64,000 nt of DNA, from contig NC_018392.1 of assembly GCF_000208865.1 (NCBI RefSeq), positions 3,296,652-3,360,651 on the forward strand, written 5' to 3'. Origin of the DNA: Neospora caninum Liverpool (Eukaryota > Apicomplexa > Conoidasida > Eucoccidiorida > Sarcocystidae). This document shows, piece by piece, positions 26,001 to 38,000 of this stretch; within the stretch, counting starts at the first letter, position 1; every line of letters begins with the position of its first letter. Below the pieces are notes generated by a model. It was not told where the DNA came from, searched no databases, and saw only the letters and a list, made by a program, of their open reading frames with translations. Position numbers and translations under genes: made by a program.

Positions 26001-29000
26001 GATCTGCCAATGCCGTGGAGGCGGGCCCCATCAACAAGGAGCGTCGTGGGACGTATCAGAGCACATTGACCGATACAGGGGGGCGGCAAATTGGCCGGTA
26101 GAAAAAGCGTGAAGCATCACGGCGGGAGGTGTTTCCAGGCGTTTTCCGGTGTTCTTTCGGTATTGATTTATCAGGGTGACGAGAGTCGCCTGAGCGGCGC
26201 CCTGGCCTTGGAGTACCGTCTGGGCTAGCACAGCTGAGGGGTAGTCGCTGGTTTGGTAACCCGTCCTTTACGCGAAAGGCCCGTGAGGTCTGCCATCGGG
26301 GGCACGGCTCCGTTTTAGCACAGCACGAGTCTTACGGCGATTGCTCACATCCATGACCTGGCCCGACATGTATTGCGGTTTGTGACGCTCCAAAAAGACC
26401 GTAGGCAACTGATCACGGTTAGGAGATCTGTTGCGCACGAAGCACAGAGAGAGGGAGACCGAGTGCGAGGAGGCCGCCATGAGCAGAGGTGTCAGCGATG
26501 GCACGGGACGCGGATGGCGACCCCGGACGACAGCAAGAGATCCCTGACTGTCGCGGGAGCAGGGCGACGGAGCCGGGGGCGGATATCCAGACATATACCG
26601 GAGAGGGCGGGAACATTAAGCGTCGGTGGAGTGGAGCCGAGCCTGAAAGGGTGGAGTCTAGTTTTGCTGTCGAATATCGTTGGGAATGTGCACTTGGGCC
26701 GCTTGCAGAGGCAGGATCATTCCGCGACAGGGGCAGCAGGGTTCTCGATATGGGCTATTCCTGCTGTTTGGAGGCAAAAGTGCGCCGATTCCGATTCTCA
26801 TGCAGCAAGGTAGCATAAGTGAAGTGTGTTGCGTCAATTGCCATGTGAAAAGGGTTGCGACGCTCCGAATGCAGAAAGACGTGACTGGATGTCAACCGTT
26901 TCAGACGAACCTGGGTGAGTACACACGGTTTCCCCTATCCCCAGTTTGTGCGTTACTCGCCCAGACGGAGCTAGTACGTTGTGACTAATTGCATGGAAGA
27001 CGGATAGCGAATTCTGTGCTTGGGCGCGTCTGCGGGTAGCACACCAGTGTGCGCAGGGGAGCGGGACACGTGTGTGAGGTTGCGGCCGGGTAACTAGGGA
27101 TTCGAAGCCGGGTAGATCGGGTGCTGAGAGCGCATGGTTGTGGATGGGTGCAAGGGCAGGCTGTGGGGTAGCCAGCGTGACTCCGGGATCGCAGCGTCCT
27201 CGAAGCCGTCATCCCAAGTCTGATGCGACGTCCAGCACGGATTCCTCAGGTGTCCGGAGTAAGCATGCGCGTCGAGATATTGAGTGTAACGAGTAGGATG
27301 AGGGACGGAAAGCTGCCGCCATGTCGAGTGGCAGGGTGCTGTTTGTGCCCGAATTAGGCTGCCGACTCCTGGTACCCTGAGGACGTGTATCACAGGTCCG
27401 AGTCGACAGCACATGCAAGAAGTACGTTGACTTGCCTGTGCCTGTGAGGCTACGGTACGACCGCCGTTCGCGAAGAACATTTTTGCAAAAGCGGTCCCCA
27501 CTACTGCATCCCACTTCACTCGTTTTTTGGCTCTTTCTGTCAACCAGAGTTGTGACCGAGCATGCTGCCCAAAAGGTTAGCTGAGCTGCTAGCTGCTAGC
27601 CGGATGGGGGCGGTCACGGTTGACCCAGGGCGCCACACGCTCGTTGATGGACTTTTGGTTTACGTGCGCGAGCGCAGACTCATGATCTGCCAATGCCGTG
27701 GAGGCGGGCCCCATCAACAAGGAGCGTCGTGGGACGTATCAGAGCACATTGACCGATACAGGGGGGCGGCAAATTGGCCGGTAGAAAAAGCGTGAAGCAT
27801 CACGGCGGGAGGTGTTTCCAGGCGTTTTCCGGTGTTCTTTCGGTATTGATTTATCAGGGTGACGAGAGTCGCCTGAGCGGCGCCCTGGCCTTGGAGTACC
27901 GTCTGGGCTAGCACAGCTGAGGGGTAGTCGCTGGTTTGGTAACCCGTCCTTTACGCGAAAGGCACGTGAAGCCTACCATCCGGGCACGGCGCCGTTTTAG
28001 CACAGCACCAGTCTTATGACGATTGCTCACATCCATGCCCTAGCCCGACATGTGTTGTGGATTGTGACGTTCCAAAAAGACCGTAGGCAACTGATCACGG
28101 TTAGGAGATCTGTTGCGCACGAAGCGCGGAGAGAGGGAGACCGAGTGCGAGGAGGCCGCCATGAGCAGAGGTGTCAGCGATGGCACGGGACGCGGATGGC
28201 GACCCCGGACGACAGCAAGAGATCCCTGGTTGTCGTGGGAGCAGGGCGACGGAGCCGGGGGCGGATATCTAGGCAATAGCACCAGTGGAAGGGGTGGGGA
28301 ACAAAGTAAGCCTCGAGGGAGTAGCACTAAGTATCGATGGGTCGTGAATGTTCGTCTAGCCGAATGAAACTGGCATATTTACTCGATCCGCTTGGCGAGG
28401 GACTGGGTGTTACCTTGAGAGAAGAGGCAGCGTCTCGAATTGGGTTAGTCCTGTCGTTCGACGGCGGATCGCATCAAGGTCAGGCACGTTGCGACACGTG
28501 GGCATACGTTTGTGTAGGCAGTTGCCTAGTGAGAAAGACTCCGACTCTCCGCCAGCACAACGGCGTGAGTGGATGTCAACCGTTGCAGATGCACCTTGAT
28601 GTGTGCACAGTGAGGCCCTATCTGTGTTTTGTATTCGACCTGGTCAGGCTCAGGGTGTAGGTCGTCGCAAACTCGTGTTCGTAGATGAAATTCGAGTCCT
28701 GTACGTGGGTGGGTTTGTGAACAACACGCGGGTGTGCACAGGTGTTGGGTCAGGTATGGGTGCGCTGTGGACCGTGAGGCGCAGACATCGGAGACAAGTG
28801 TGGGGGTTAGGGTGTTGCTGGAGAATTGAGGCTGGAGGCTTGAAAGGGCGGGCCAATGTGCGGCAGGCGTGGCTTCAGAAGCTTCGCTTAGGCAACACGG
28901 TCATTCGGCGTCTTCTGCGGCGGCCACTTGGCGTTCCACCAGCTGGTGAATGTACGAATTCGTCACACTATTCCTTGAGGCGATGCGTAGAATGAGGCGC

Positions 29001-32000
29001 CTGGGAAACGGAAGACACGCTGTGCCACGCGCCCCGGGGTGGGGTTGAGGTCAGTCGAGGTAGTCTGCGGCTGGTCCATTAGATGCTCCCTATTATGGGC
29101 ATGAGTTGGCTACAGTAGCATCAACTGCCTTGACACGCCTGTTCGTATAGCACAACAACACGAATTTCGTCAGCGCAGAACAATGAGGACGACGCAGAAC
29201 TGACAGCTGCATCTGGATTCTCTCTTGATTCTCGCTCTGTCCTGGCGTTTGATAGCGCGTGTTTTGTCAAACGTTTGTTGTGTTCCCGGCCAGCGGGACG
29301 GGGTTTCGCTGGGTCCACGGTCCCATATGCTGATTGATTTCGTTTTTGTTCGTAATATGGCTGTTAGCTGGCACATGCCCGCCCCCTTCCTTCCCCTCGC
29401 GCCGATTTGCAGTACTGAAACTGATTCCGAACTTTTTGCATACGTCACAGTTGTATGAGTGCAAATCGAAGTGCCACAGCGGCTTGCCGAGAGAAACCTC
29501 GGCTCCGCATGCACAGGAGTTTCCTTGCGGTCCCTTCCTAATACAGAGGGATGTCGTGGTATCGGTCTTATTCGGGCGAATCCTCAATCAGCTCGGTATG
29601 TCAGTTCCGCTTGTTGACGGCGCTCGCGGGTAGGCGCGGTGTACGGGAGAGGCCTTGGGGCCGCTCCCGGTGTCCCGCGGGCCTTGATTGGTCGTGAATG
29701 GCGGATTGCAGGAATTCCCAGAGTCGGTGCGTATGAGGAATTGTGGCCGGGCTTCACAGGCTGTAAGCAGGCGAGGTTGCGGTGACATTTTAATGGGGCT
29801 GATGATTACGAGCAGATGAATGGGGGGCGTCGGTCACGACAGCAGTAGATACGGGTGACGCCGGTGGACGATACGAGCAGGTTTTTTCCTGGTGGCCAGG
29901 TGCAAAGGCTCGTGCGAATTCCACTGCAGGGAATCTGCGCTGGAGATCTATAAAACGGTGCAGAGATACGGAGTTAGGAAGGATAGAGTACGGTCTTGCG
30001 ACTTGCTGCTATTCGGCATATTAACACGATCGACTTTGTGACGCCTGGAAGGTTACCTTAGGGGGGGCGGCGGAGATGTGGCATTGGATGGTACGTATCC
30101 ACCCGGCGGCGGATGTCCATAGAAACCGAGTGTTACACGCGGGGGGGAAGTACGCCGAAGTAAAAGGAGCCGAGTGCGAAGGGTATCGACGCTCCGACGC
30201 CAGCAAGGGGCGGCGCGCAGTCAACCGTACAAGGCGAACGTGAAGGCGATCGAACCATGGTCCCGAAGCTCCGTTTGCCCATTTGGTATTAGTCTCAGGA
30301 GGTAGGTAGTCCGGAATCAGGTGCTGCAGATCGAGTGCGAGTCCATTATTGGGAAGGTTTTGAAAACTGTACACGAGTCAGGCCAACGCTCTGGGAGGCA
30401 TGCTTCCGTGTTGACAACAAAGCGGTGTAGCCTTCGGGACCGCTTGTGGAGGTCGGGGAGCTGACCGCTAGTTGGATTTGGGCTGCAAGCGCAGGCGGCT
30501 GCGGGGCAGGCGCGCCTGCTCCGGAAACACGCCAGCCGAAGACCAGTTCATGCTTACTGCTTCCGCCGTGGTGCTCCTCTGCAGCTCTTGTGGGTATGGT
30601 TTTGTCATGGGGATTGTGATGGAACTGGTCAGGACAACCAGGAGAAATTCATTCACGTGAACAGCCTGGCGCAGACTGGCTAATAGGTTGCATGTCCGAT
30701 GCAGCACGGGGTGACAGCAGCATGTGGGGCATGCCAGTGGGAGTGGACATTTGTGGCGATGACACTTGGCTCGGCTAGACCTTGTTGTGCCACGCGGATA
30801 GCCGTTACGACGCTGCTATTCCTGGACTGCTTGGTGGCTCCTGCAGAGACACCAGGGTATGGGGCCCTACGATTGCATCCTCTCCCCAACCGATCAGTAA
30901 ATATTCGAGAATATCCGAGGACAGCAGGTGGCATGAACCATTGGGCGCAAGGACACGGTGACATCTCACGAGCATCAGAGGCAATACATTCTATTCTTCA
31001 TGACGCCGGTACTGTCTTGTCGGCGAGGCTGATCACAGGGCGGACAGCGTCACCGTTCTGCTCCATAGGGGCAGCAAGCATGACGGCAGCTGTGGCCCTG
31101 CCGTTTTCACCAGGCTGACCATCTGACGTTTTGGGTGTGGCAACTAGTCTGTACGGCATTTGTAGTGGGTTGCATGCGAGGTAGCCACGAATCCCAAGCG
31201 ATGCGGCTCTGAACGCATGAGAGGCTAAGCGCTGAGCCTGAGACAGTTCGTGGAGAGAGGCGGAAGGTCGTGGGTGTGCCTGGAAGGGAGCATCGATTGA
31301 GGACTCTGTGATTCGGGATAGAGATGTTGCGGCAGACTTATAGGGTGCGCTTGACATGAAAGTCGTTGACGACGCTGGTAGGTTGCAGAGGTACTTGCGT
31401 TTTGTGATGGGGTATTGTGGCGGTTGAGAGGCTGTCACATAAGGGACCTCAAGAAGGAAGTGCACTGGTGTTGCACGTGATCGCATAGGCCCAGGGGCGC
31501 TGTATTTGTCGACAGCATGTGCTGGCAGGTGAGTTGCGTGTGGTGGTGTAGCAGGCTGATGTCATCTTGCTGGGCGCCGTTGTCTCGGGACCACATGCTC
31601 ATCTCCGTAGTTTGACGGTCCTGTCTGGCGCCATGGTTATTCGTGCCGGGTCCGTCCTAGCTATTTGGCGCGTTTAGCTTGATGCAGTAGGCGTCCACCG
31701 CTCTGCGTGGCCACAGAAAAGGAGCGGCTATCATGCGACTGGTTACAGCCACTGTCGAAGGGCATGATTCTTTGAGTAGGATTGTAGTAAAGCGGGGTCA
31801 GGTCATGGTGGTGGATAATGTGGCATGGTGAGGTCGTATCATTGCAGCCGAAAGACCCGAGAGGCCCACGGGAAGGTGGGGGGAACTGTCTGCGGTATGA
31901 TGTGGCGTTTATGCTCGCACCCGTTGTGGCGTGTTCGTTCAGCTTGAGGACGTATGCAAGGGAGGCTTGGGAGTTTTTACGGGCAACATGAATACCGGCC

Positions 32001-35000
32001 TGGCAACCCGCAGTAGACTATTCCATCTGGTGGTTGGCGCCTTCCCGCGGTGTTTATAAGAGCCTCACGGTAGTGACAGCGTGCTGTTTGCATGCTGAGC
32101 ACAGAATGGATGCCTTAGATGAGTATGGTATTAGAGTGAAGTATGCGGAAGCCTTCTGCACAGATGGCGCGACCCGCTTCATTGGTCATGAGTATATGTT
32201 GACGTGAGCTCCACTAGGCTGTCCACCTCTACTGTTGGCGGTGCCGCTGGGATTTCCCGCGCTGCGCGTGCCGACGAGAGCGGAGTACACGGGCGGGATG
32301 GGGCTGTCTCACAGTCGTTCGGCCTGACGTAGGTGCAATCGATACATGATGGATGCCGCCAGTCGGTGTATGTTGGGTAACGGTTGAGGAGCGCGCTTCA
32401 TGGGGAAGTCCGAGCGAGACGAACTGCCAGTGGGGGTGGGAGTGGAATGTGTAGTGGATTGGCCAGAGGAAAAGGTCTGATCTGGAGATAGCAGATGATT
32501 GCTTGCGTTCGAGGCTTGTATCTGTGACCAGCGGTGTCTCGTGTGTGGCTAGTGGTTACTAGTGTGGCCTGGCTCAGTAGGATGGGACGGGTTTTGTATG
32601 CTGTGGCTGCGTGTATTAATGCTTTTGGGGAGATGCAGGCTACTTAAGCGCTTGGTCTAAGCCCACAAGAATGCCGCACAGGAGAGGCGGGAGGCGTAGG
32701 ATGACCCGACATTCGCCGGCTCCTGCTAGCGGTTGTGATATGTTGAGTTGAGGCTTCACTCCCATCGCCGTTCGTGTCAAAGGGGACAACAACCACTGCG
32801 GTGCCCATGTGACACTGGTGATCACGTCAAAGGATACTGTCGTTATTGGATGTCCTTGACAGGCTGTAGGTGGACAGTTCAGGTTCTGTCAGGCTGTCGA
32901 CTCGCCTCTGGTGTCGAGGGGCCCATAATTTCGAGGCCGCTCTCTGGGCAGCGGCAGTGACGGACGCCATTGTTGATAAGTGTGTTCTCAGAAAGAGAAT
33001 CAACTTGGGAATCGTTGTTTTGGCTCAGAGGGCGTTGCCCTAGGAGTATGAGCGATGTTTAGACGTGAGTCGTGGACGATGGTCCGAGGGCGCAGAGACC
33101 ATTTGCATTTGGGATGTGCTGTTGTAGCGGCCGGGAGACCATCACAACGGCGGCGTCGAGAAGGATATCCGACGGCGTCGAATGCGGGCGTATATGTCCG
33201 GATATGCCGCCATTGTCAGAAGCATGTGCCGTCATAGCTCGTATGTGGGTATGTGTAGTGGACTGGCGTCATCTTGGTTAATTCCGTCGTCTCGGGACCA
33301 CACCAACACCGAACGTCGGCGGCTTTGCGCGAGGGCATACGCCACATGGGCCGGATGTCATCGACCTCATCTTTTTCAGCATTACACCGTAGGCCTTCGG
33401 CGGCAATGCGAGAACTGACGAGTGGATGGTCACTTTGCAAAGGCATCGCCGAGCATGCAAATAGTCGTGCGGCTGGCGAAGGGTGTGATTCCTCGAATTT
33501 GGCTGTGGTGGCGGCGGGGTGGGCCAGTCAGAATGGCTGGTGTTGTGGCACGTTGACTCTATATAATCGCAGTAGAAACGTCCGCGAGACCCGATGGTAA
33601 ATGGGGGATTGTCTGCTGCCTGGGCGGCCGCGCATGCGTTCTGGAAATGGCACAACGTGTTTCTTCAGGTGCAGGCAGTATGCGTGGACGGCGGAGGAGA
33701 TGTTCCACGGGGCCTGGAGGCAGGCGAGGTATCTCGTAGCAGGCCTCTCAACAGGGGCGATGTGTGCAGCTACGACGTGTACAAGGTGTCTCACAGGGTT
33801 TGCCCGTCTTGTTTGATTGCGGAACACAGCACGCATACCTAGGATGAGAAGGCATTACAGCGCGTTCCGAGCACGGCGTCTGCGCACGGCAGGCTCCACG
33901 TTGTGTTGCTGGTAATGAGAGTGTGCTTATGCGGCTTTGATGGGCCTGTCCGTTATTACCGTTGGCGTTTTGGTTCTGGCATTTCCAATGCAGTACTGCC
34001 CGACGGGAGCGTGGACGAGGGAGGCGACGCGGCACTGTCACACGGCCCTGTTTTGGTGGGCTCCTTTTATGGCCTGCATGTGGCTAGGTGGTTGTCTGGC
34101 GGTGGAGGTGGAGTGCACTCTATGAATTCGGAGCGGCTGTGAGTGTGGACGTAAGGTTCTTTCAAGGCTAGATTATAGCTAGTGGATTACACGTACAGGT
34201 GTTGGGCACAGTTTTGAAGGACCGACTTGGTACTAACCCTGATCACCTGGAGTGCCAACGGCTACATGGTTGTGGTGATCATGAAGGGAGAAACATGTGG
34301 TAAAATGCAGATATTGTGTTTCTCTCGGGAGGGTTGCACTGCGTGTGGGCGTATGTTATCAGTTACGTGGATGGCGCGGGACGAGGCATCCGGCGGCTCC
34401 CTTTTTACTCGACCTTGTGTGGGGCCGTGGGGCCGGCGGTCGCACATCTCGCCAGTCGAGGTGTGATGGATTGTCGTCTTGCTGCACAGTCTGTAGGCGC
34501 ATGATAGGCAGTGTGTGTTGACTTGTCGGATACCTTGAGGGTGAGGTAGGGAGTTAATCAGGGGCGTCGGGAGGGAAGCGTCATTGAGGGTGGGCTTAAA
34601 CGGTAAAACGAGGTTGCATGAGTGTATAGGCAAGAAACGTGGCTTACGAAGTAGTCACGATAGTGCGTGCTTCACATAGGTAAGAAAATTAACATGATAC
34701 TAGCCAAGGATACAGCAAACCAGATACTTGTAAAAATCTGGAGTACAAAGGTCTTTGCATCAGACCAAAAGAGTTCACTATTGGTACTAGGAAACAGGAG
34801 GTCGCGTTAGTTCTTGGGAATGCATGACCGGTTCTCCTGCTAGGTTTCAGTAATGGTTGCCCTAGGCGTCGTGTGTTGTAAAATCTGCCTTAGAAAGTAG
34901 TGAAGGCTTATTGCATGTGGTTTACATTCCCCGAGGATGGCTCATCATTCAAGGAGCCGGTGGAGGAGGCGGTCTGATGTGGTCTGCCTGCAGGTTTAGG

Positions 35001-38000
35001 TAGCAGTGCCGCCGGCATTTGCACCCGTGTTGACGTGGCGCCGTCCTCTGCTACCACTGCTCGTGCTCCGCAGGGGGTACGATTGGATGATTGTTTTGAA
35101 GTCACAATAGAAGGTACTAAACCGTCTGGCAGTGTCGAGCAGCACCCCCCCAGTGGGCCGAATATGGAAGCCGAGGGATCGAAAATTTATGCATCGAAAC
35201 CCACTTCGATACTGTGGTACTGCATGGTGGGAAGAACGCCAGTTTAGGGCACTGCTATTGCATGGTTGCTCGTGTAGAGTATTTGAGACATACTGAAGGC
35301 GGGTGCCTTGCTCCACCGCTCATTTTCGTGCAGTCATTCCGGCCACAACATGGCGCTACGTGCTGCTCCTCCAGCTTGAGGACGTATGGACGGGCGGTGA
35401 GGATGTTGTTCCGAGCGGTCTTAAGGCAGACCGGGCAACACGAGACCAGACCACTCCACCAGCGGGTCGCGTTGTTTTGCAAATTCTGTCACTGTTTTAT
35501 TTTGGTACCGAAAACAGTAAGAAGCTCGAGACTGGCTTGGTGTTCCAGTGTGTCGGACGGACGAGGTTTGCGCAGACCAGGTGCCACGTTTCCTTTATTG
35601 TCATCGATATTTTTCATGATAGTGCTTGCGCCGTCCACCAGCAGAGGTGCGGCTGAATCGGGGTCCACTGGTGCTGTACACACATGCGCGTTGCGAAGCA
35701 TCGAAGGGTGATGTGGCCCTGGCACTCCGTCGTTCCACGTGGCCTGAACCGTGTAGTGGGCTTTCTGTGGCTCGAGTGCCTGCCGGTTTAGGTGGAGTGC
35801 AGCGCATCACTTCGCAGCGCCTGCTGAGTGTGGACGCGAGCCTCGTTACGGAGTAAATCATAGTTATTGCGCTTACTGTAGATGTCGCAAGCGCACTCTT
35901 CCAAACCACCCAAGTTGTTGACCGGAGTCACCTTGAGTGCCAGCGCCGAGATGCTGGTGGTGTTCACGGGGTGAGACGCGTGTCGCATGTGTGCCATGCA
36001 CTTGAATTGTCTCGAACTGCGTGCGCTGCGTATTGATTTGGGGTGTGACTTGCGCCAATTGAGGTGGCTGAGGCATAGGGATGTTTGCCTTCTAGCCGAG
36101 TTCATGGTGAGCTTCGCGCAAGGATGTCGCGCATGTCTCAACTCGAGGCGTGGGTGCTGGACTGTGGTCTTGATACACAGGCTGTAGGCGGATCCGGGGC
36201 GTCGTGAGGGCACCGCGAGAGGGGGGGCACGGAACAGTGAGAGGCGGCAGATTCGGCCTCTCGCATGGTCGATCGCAAAGCACATAAGTCGGTCTATGCA
36301 AGGGACGTTCGCGGTCAAATGAGTAGTCTATCTCTCTATCTCTGACAGAGTGACGGAGTTAGGCATGGTTGAGTGTGGTCTTGCAACCCAAAGCGACGTA
36401 ACATTTCCACTCGATGGACGTTGCTAGGAGCGGAATGTTGCCAGGAGGGGGGCAACGAGGTATCGAAATGGGGTGCGTCTGGCTACGAGACTGCGTGCAT
36501 GCATAGAATCCAGATGTTATGAGGTGTGATGGTTTTCGGTGCGCAAAGCAAAAGTAGTAGTGCAGTGAGAGATGCGGGATCATGTGGGCGCAAGCGACGC
36601 GAGCGTGGTCGTCCAGCGTAACAACACGCACCTCCAGGTAGGTGAGGTCCTGCTAGCACTCTTCGGGTGTTTCGTGTTCAGTCGCAGGAGGTAGGTGGTG
36701 CTTCACTCAGTGGTAATCGCTGACGGTGAATTGACTGGCTGTAAGCGTTGGCGAACTGTATGTTAGTCAGGCCAGCGAGACAAGTGGGTATTTGGGCGTG
36801 TCTCGCTTCAAGTGCGTAGGAAAGGGAACCGGTTGTGGCGGTCCGGGACCTGAGTGTGTATTGATTTCGGAGGGGTGCGGGGGCAGGGGGATGCGTGCAG
36901 GCGTGGCTGTGGAGGAGCCACTTCCCCTTCATGTCCAGTAATCTTTAGCGATTCTTCTGTGGTGTTGTCCTTCAGCTTCAGTCTGTATGCTCTTGACTCG
37001 GGACTTGCGATGGAGTCGCTCACGGCACGTAGGATTCATTCGTCCACGTGTAGGGCCCGACGACAGGGTGTAATTGGAAGCATGCCGGATGCGGGGAAAT
37101 GAACTCAGTATATATGGGGCATGAATGAGGGAATAGGCACTTTCGGTGCTGACTCGTGGCGTGCGCAGAATGTTTCGTGTCTCGCGATATCCAGATCAAA
37201 CGATCTTTTACTGATTGCATTTATGAAACGTGATTAGTTCACTTATCCAACACGATCCGGTTGTCGTGGCGCTGGTGATTTATGAATACTTGTTCACTCG
37301 TGTAGAGCCACCACAATGTGTGGCCTTATGACTGCATTTTGTGCACACGGGTTCAGTAATCCGTCGAGAGTATGCGAGGTCGGCAGGCGGCCTGAGCCAG
37401 TGACCGAAGGACACAGTAACGTCTCACGAGCATCGGAGGCATCACCGTCCTGCACAGTGGGGGTAGGGATCACAACGGCAGCTATGGTTATGACGTTCTT
37501 GTATAGCTAACAATCTGGAGTGTTGGATGTGCGAACTAGACAGTACGGCACTTGCAGTGTCTTGGATGCGGCGTAGCCAGCGAAGCCGAAGCGATATAAC
37601 TCTGAACGCATGAGGGGTCATGCGCTGGACGGGACACAGTTCGGGGAGAGCCGCAGACGGTCGTGAGTGTGCTTCGAAGGGAGCATCGACTGTGGAATCC
37701 GTGACTAAGGTTAGAGATGATGCGCGAGACGTGCAGGGTCCGCATGAGATGAAAGTCGTTGACGATGCGGCCAGGTTGCAGAGCTACCTGCGATTCGTGA
37801 TGTGGTATTGTAGCTACCGAAGGGTTGCCACATAGGGGGTTCACCGTCGATAATATATGGTGCCGCTGCGTGTGAGCGTATATGCCCCGAAATGTATGGA
37901 TTGATGGAATCCTGTGCGGTCACGTCTAGTGCGTATGGTGTGGTTTCGATCCGGGGATACCCTGATTCATGTCGTGGACTTGGAACCACGCTCTCATCTC

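Larger units (their letters stand above)
21200..28270 (+). repeat. ~650-bp block present four times in monomers 7-12
   Basis: A block beginning AGGAGCGTCGTGGGACG occurs near 21202-21865, 22885-23548, 26037-26700 and 27720-28270. It straddles the last intron and the ACC microexon. The first three copies are nearly identical and the fourth diverges at its end, indicating unequal exchange inside the array. Confidence 0.85.

Noticed and set aside
34994..35005. CAG-GTTTAG-GTAGCA (6 nt) or TAG-GTAGCA-GTGCCG as the middle exon of monomer 16
   Set aside because: The first gives a TAG stop and both miss the ~300-nt spacing to 35375. The GGG at 35074 fits better.
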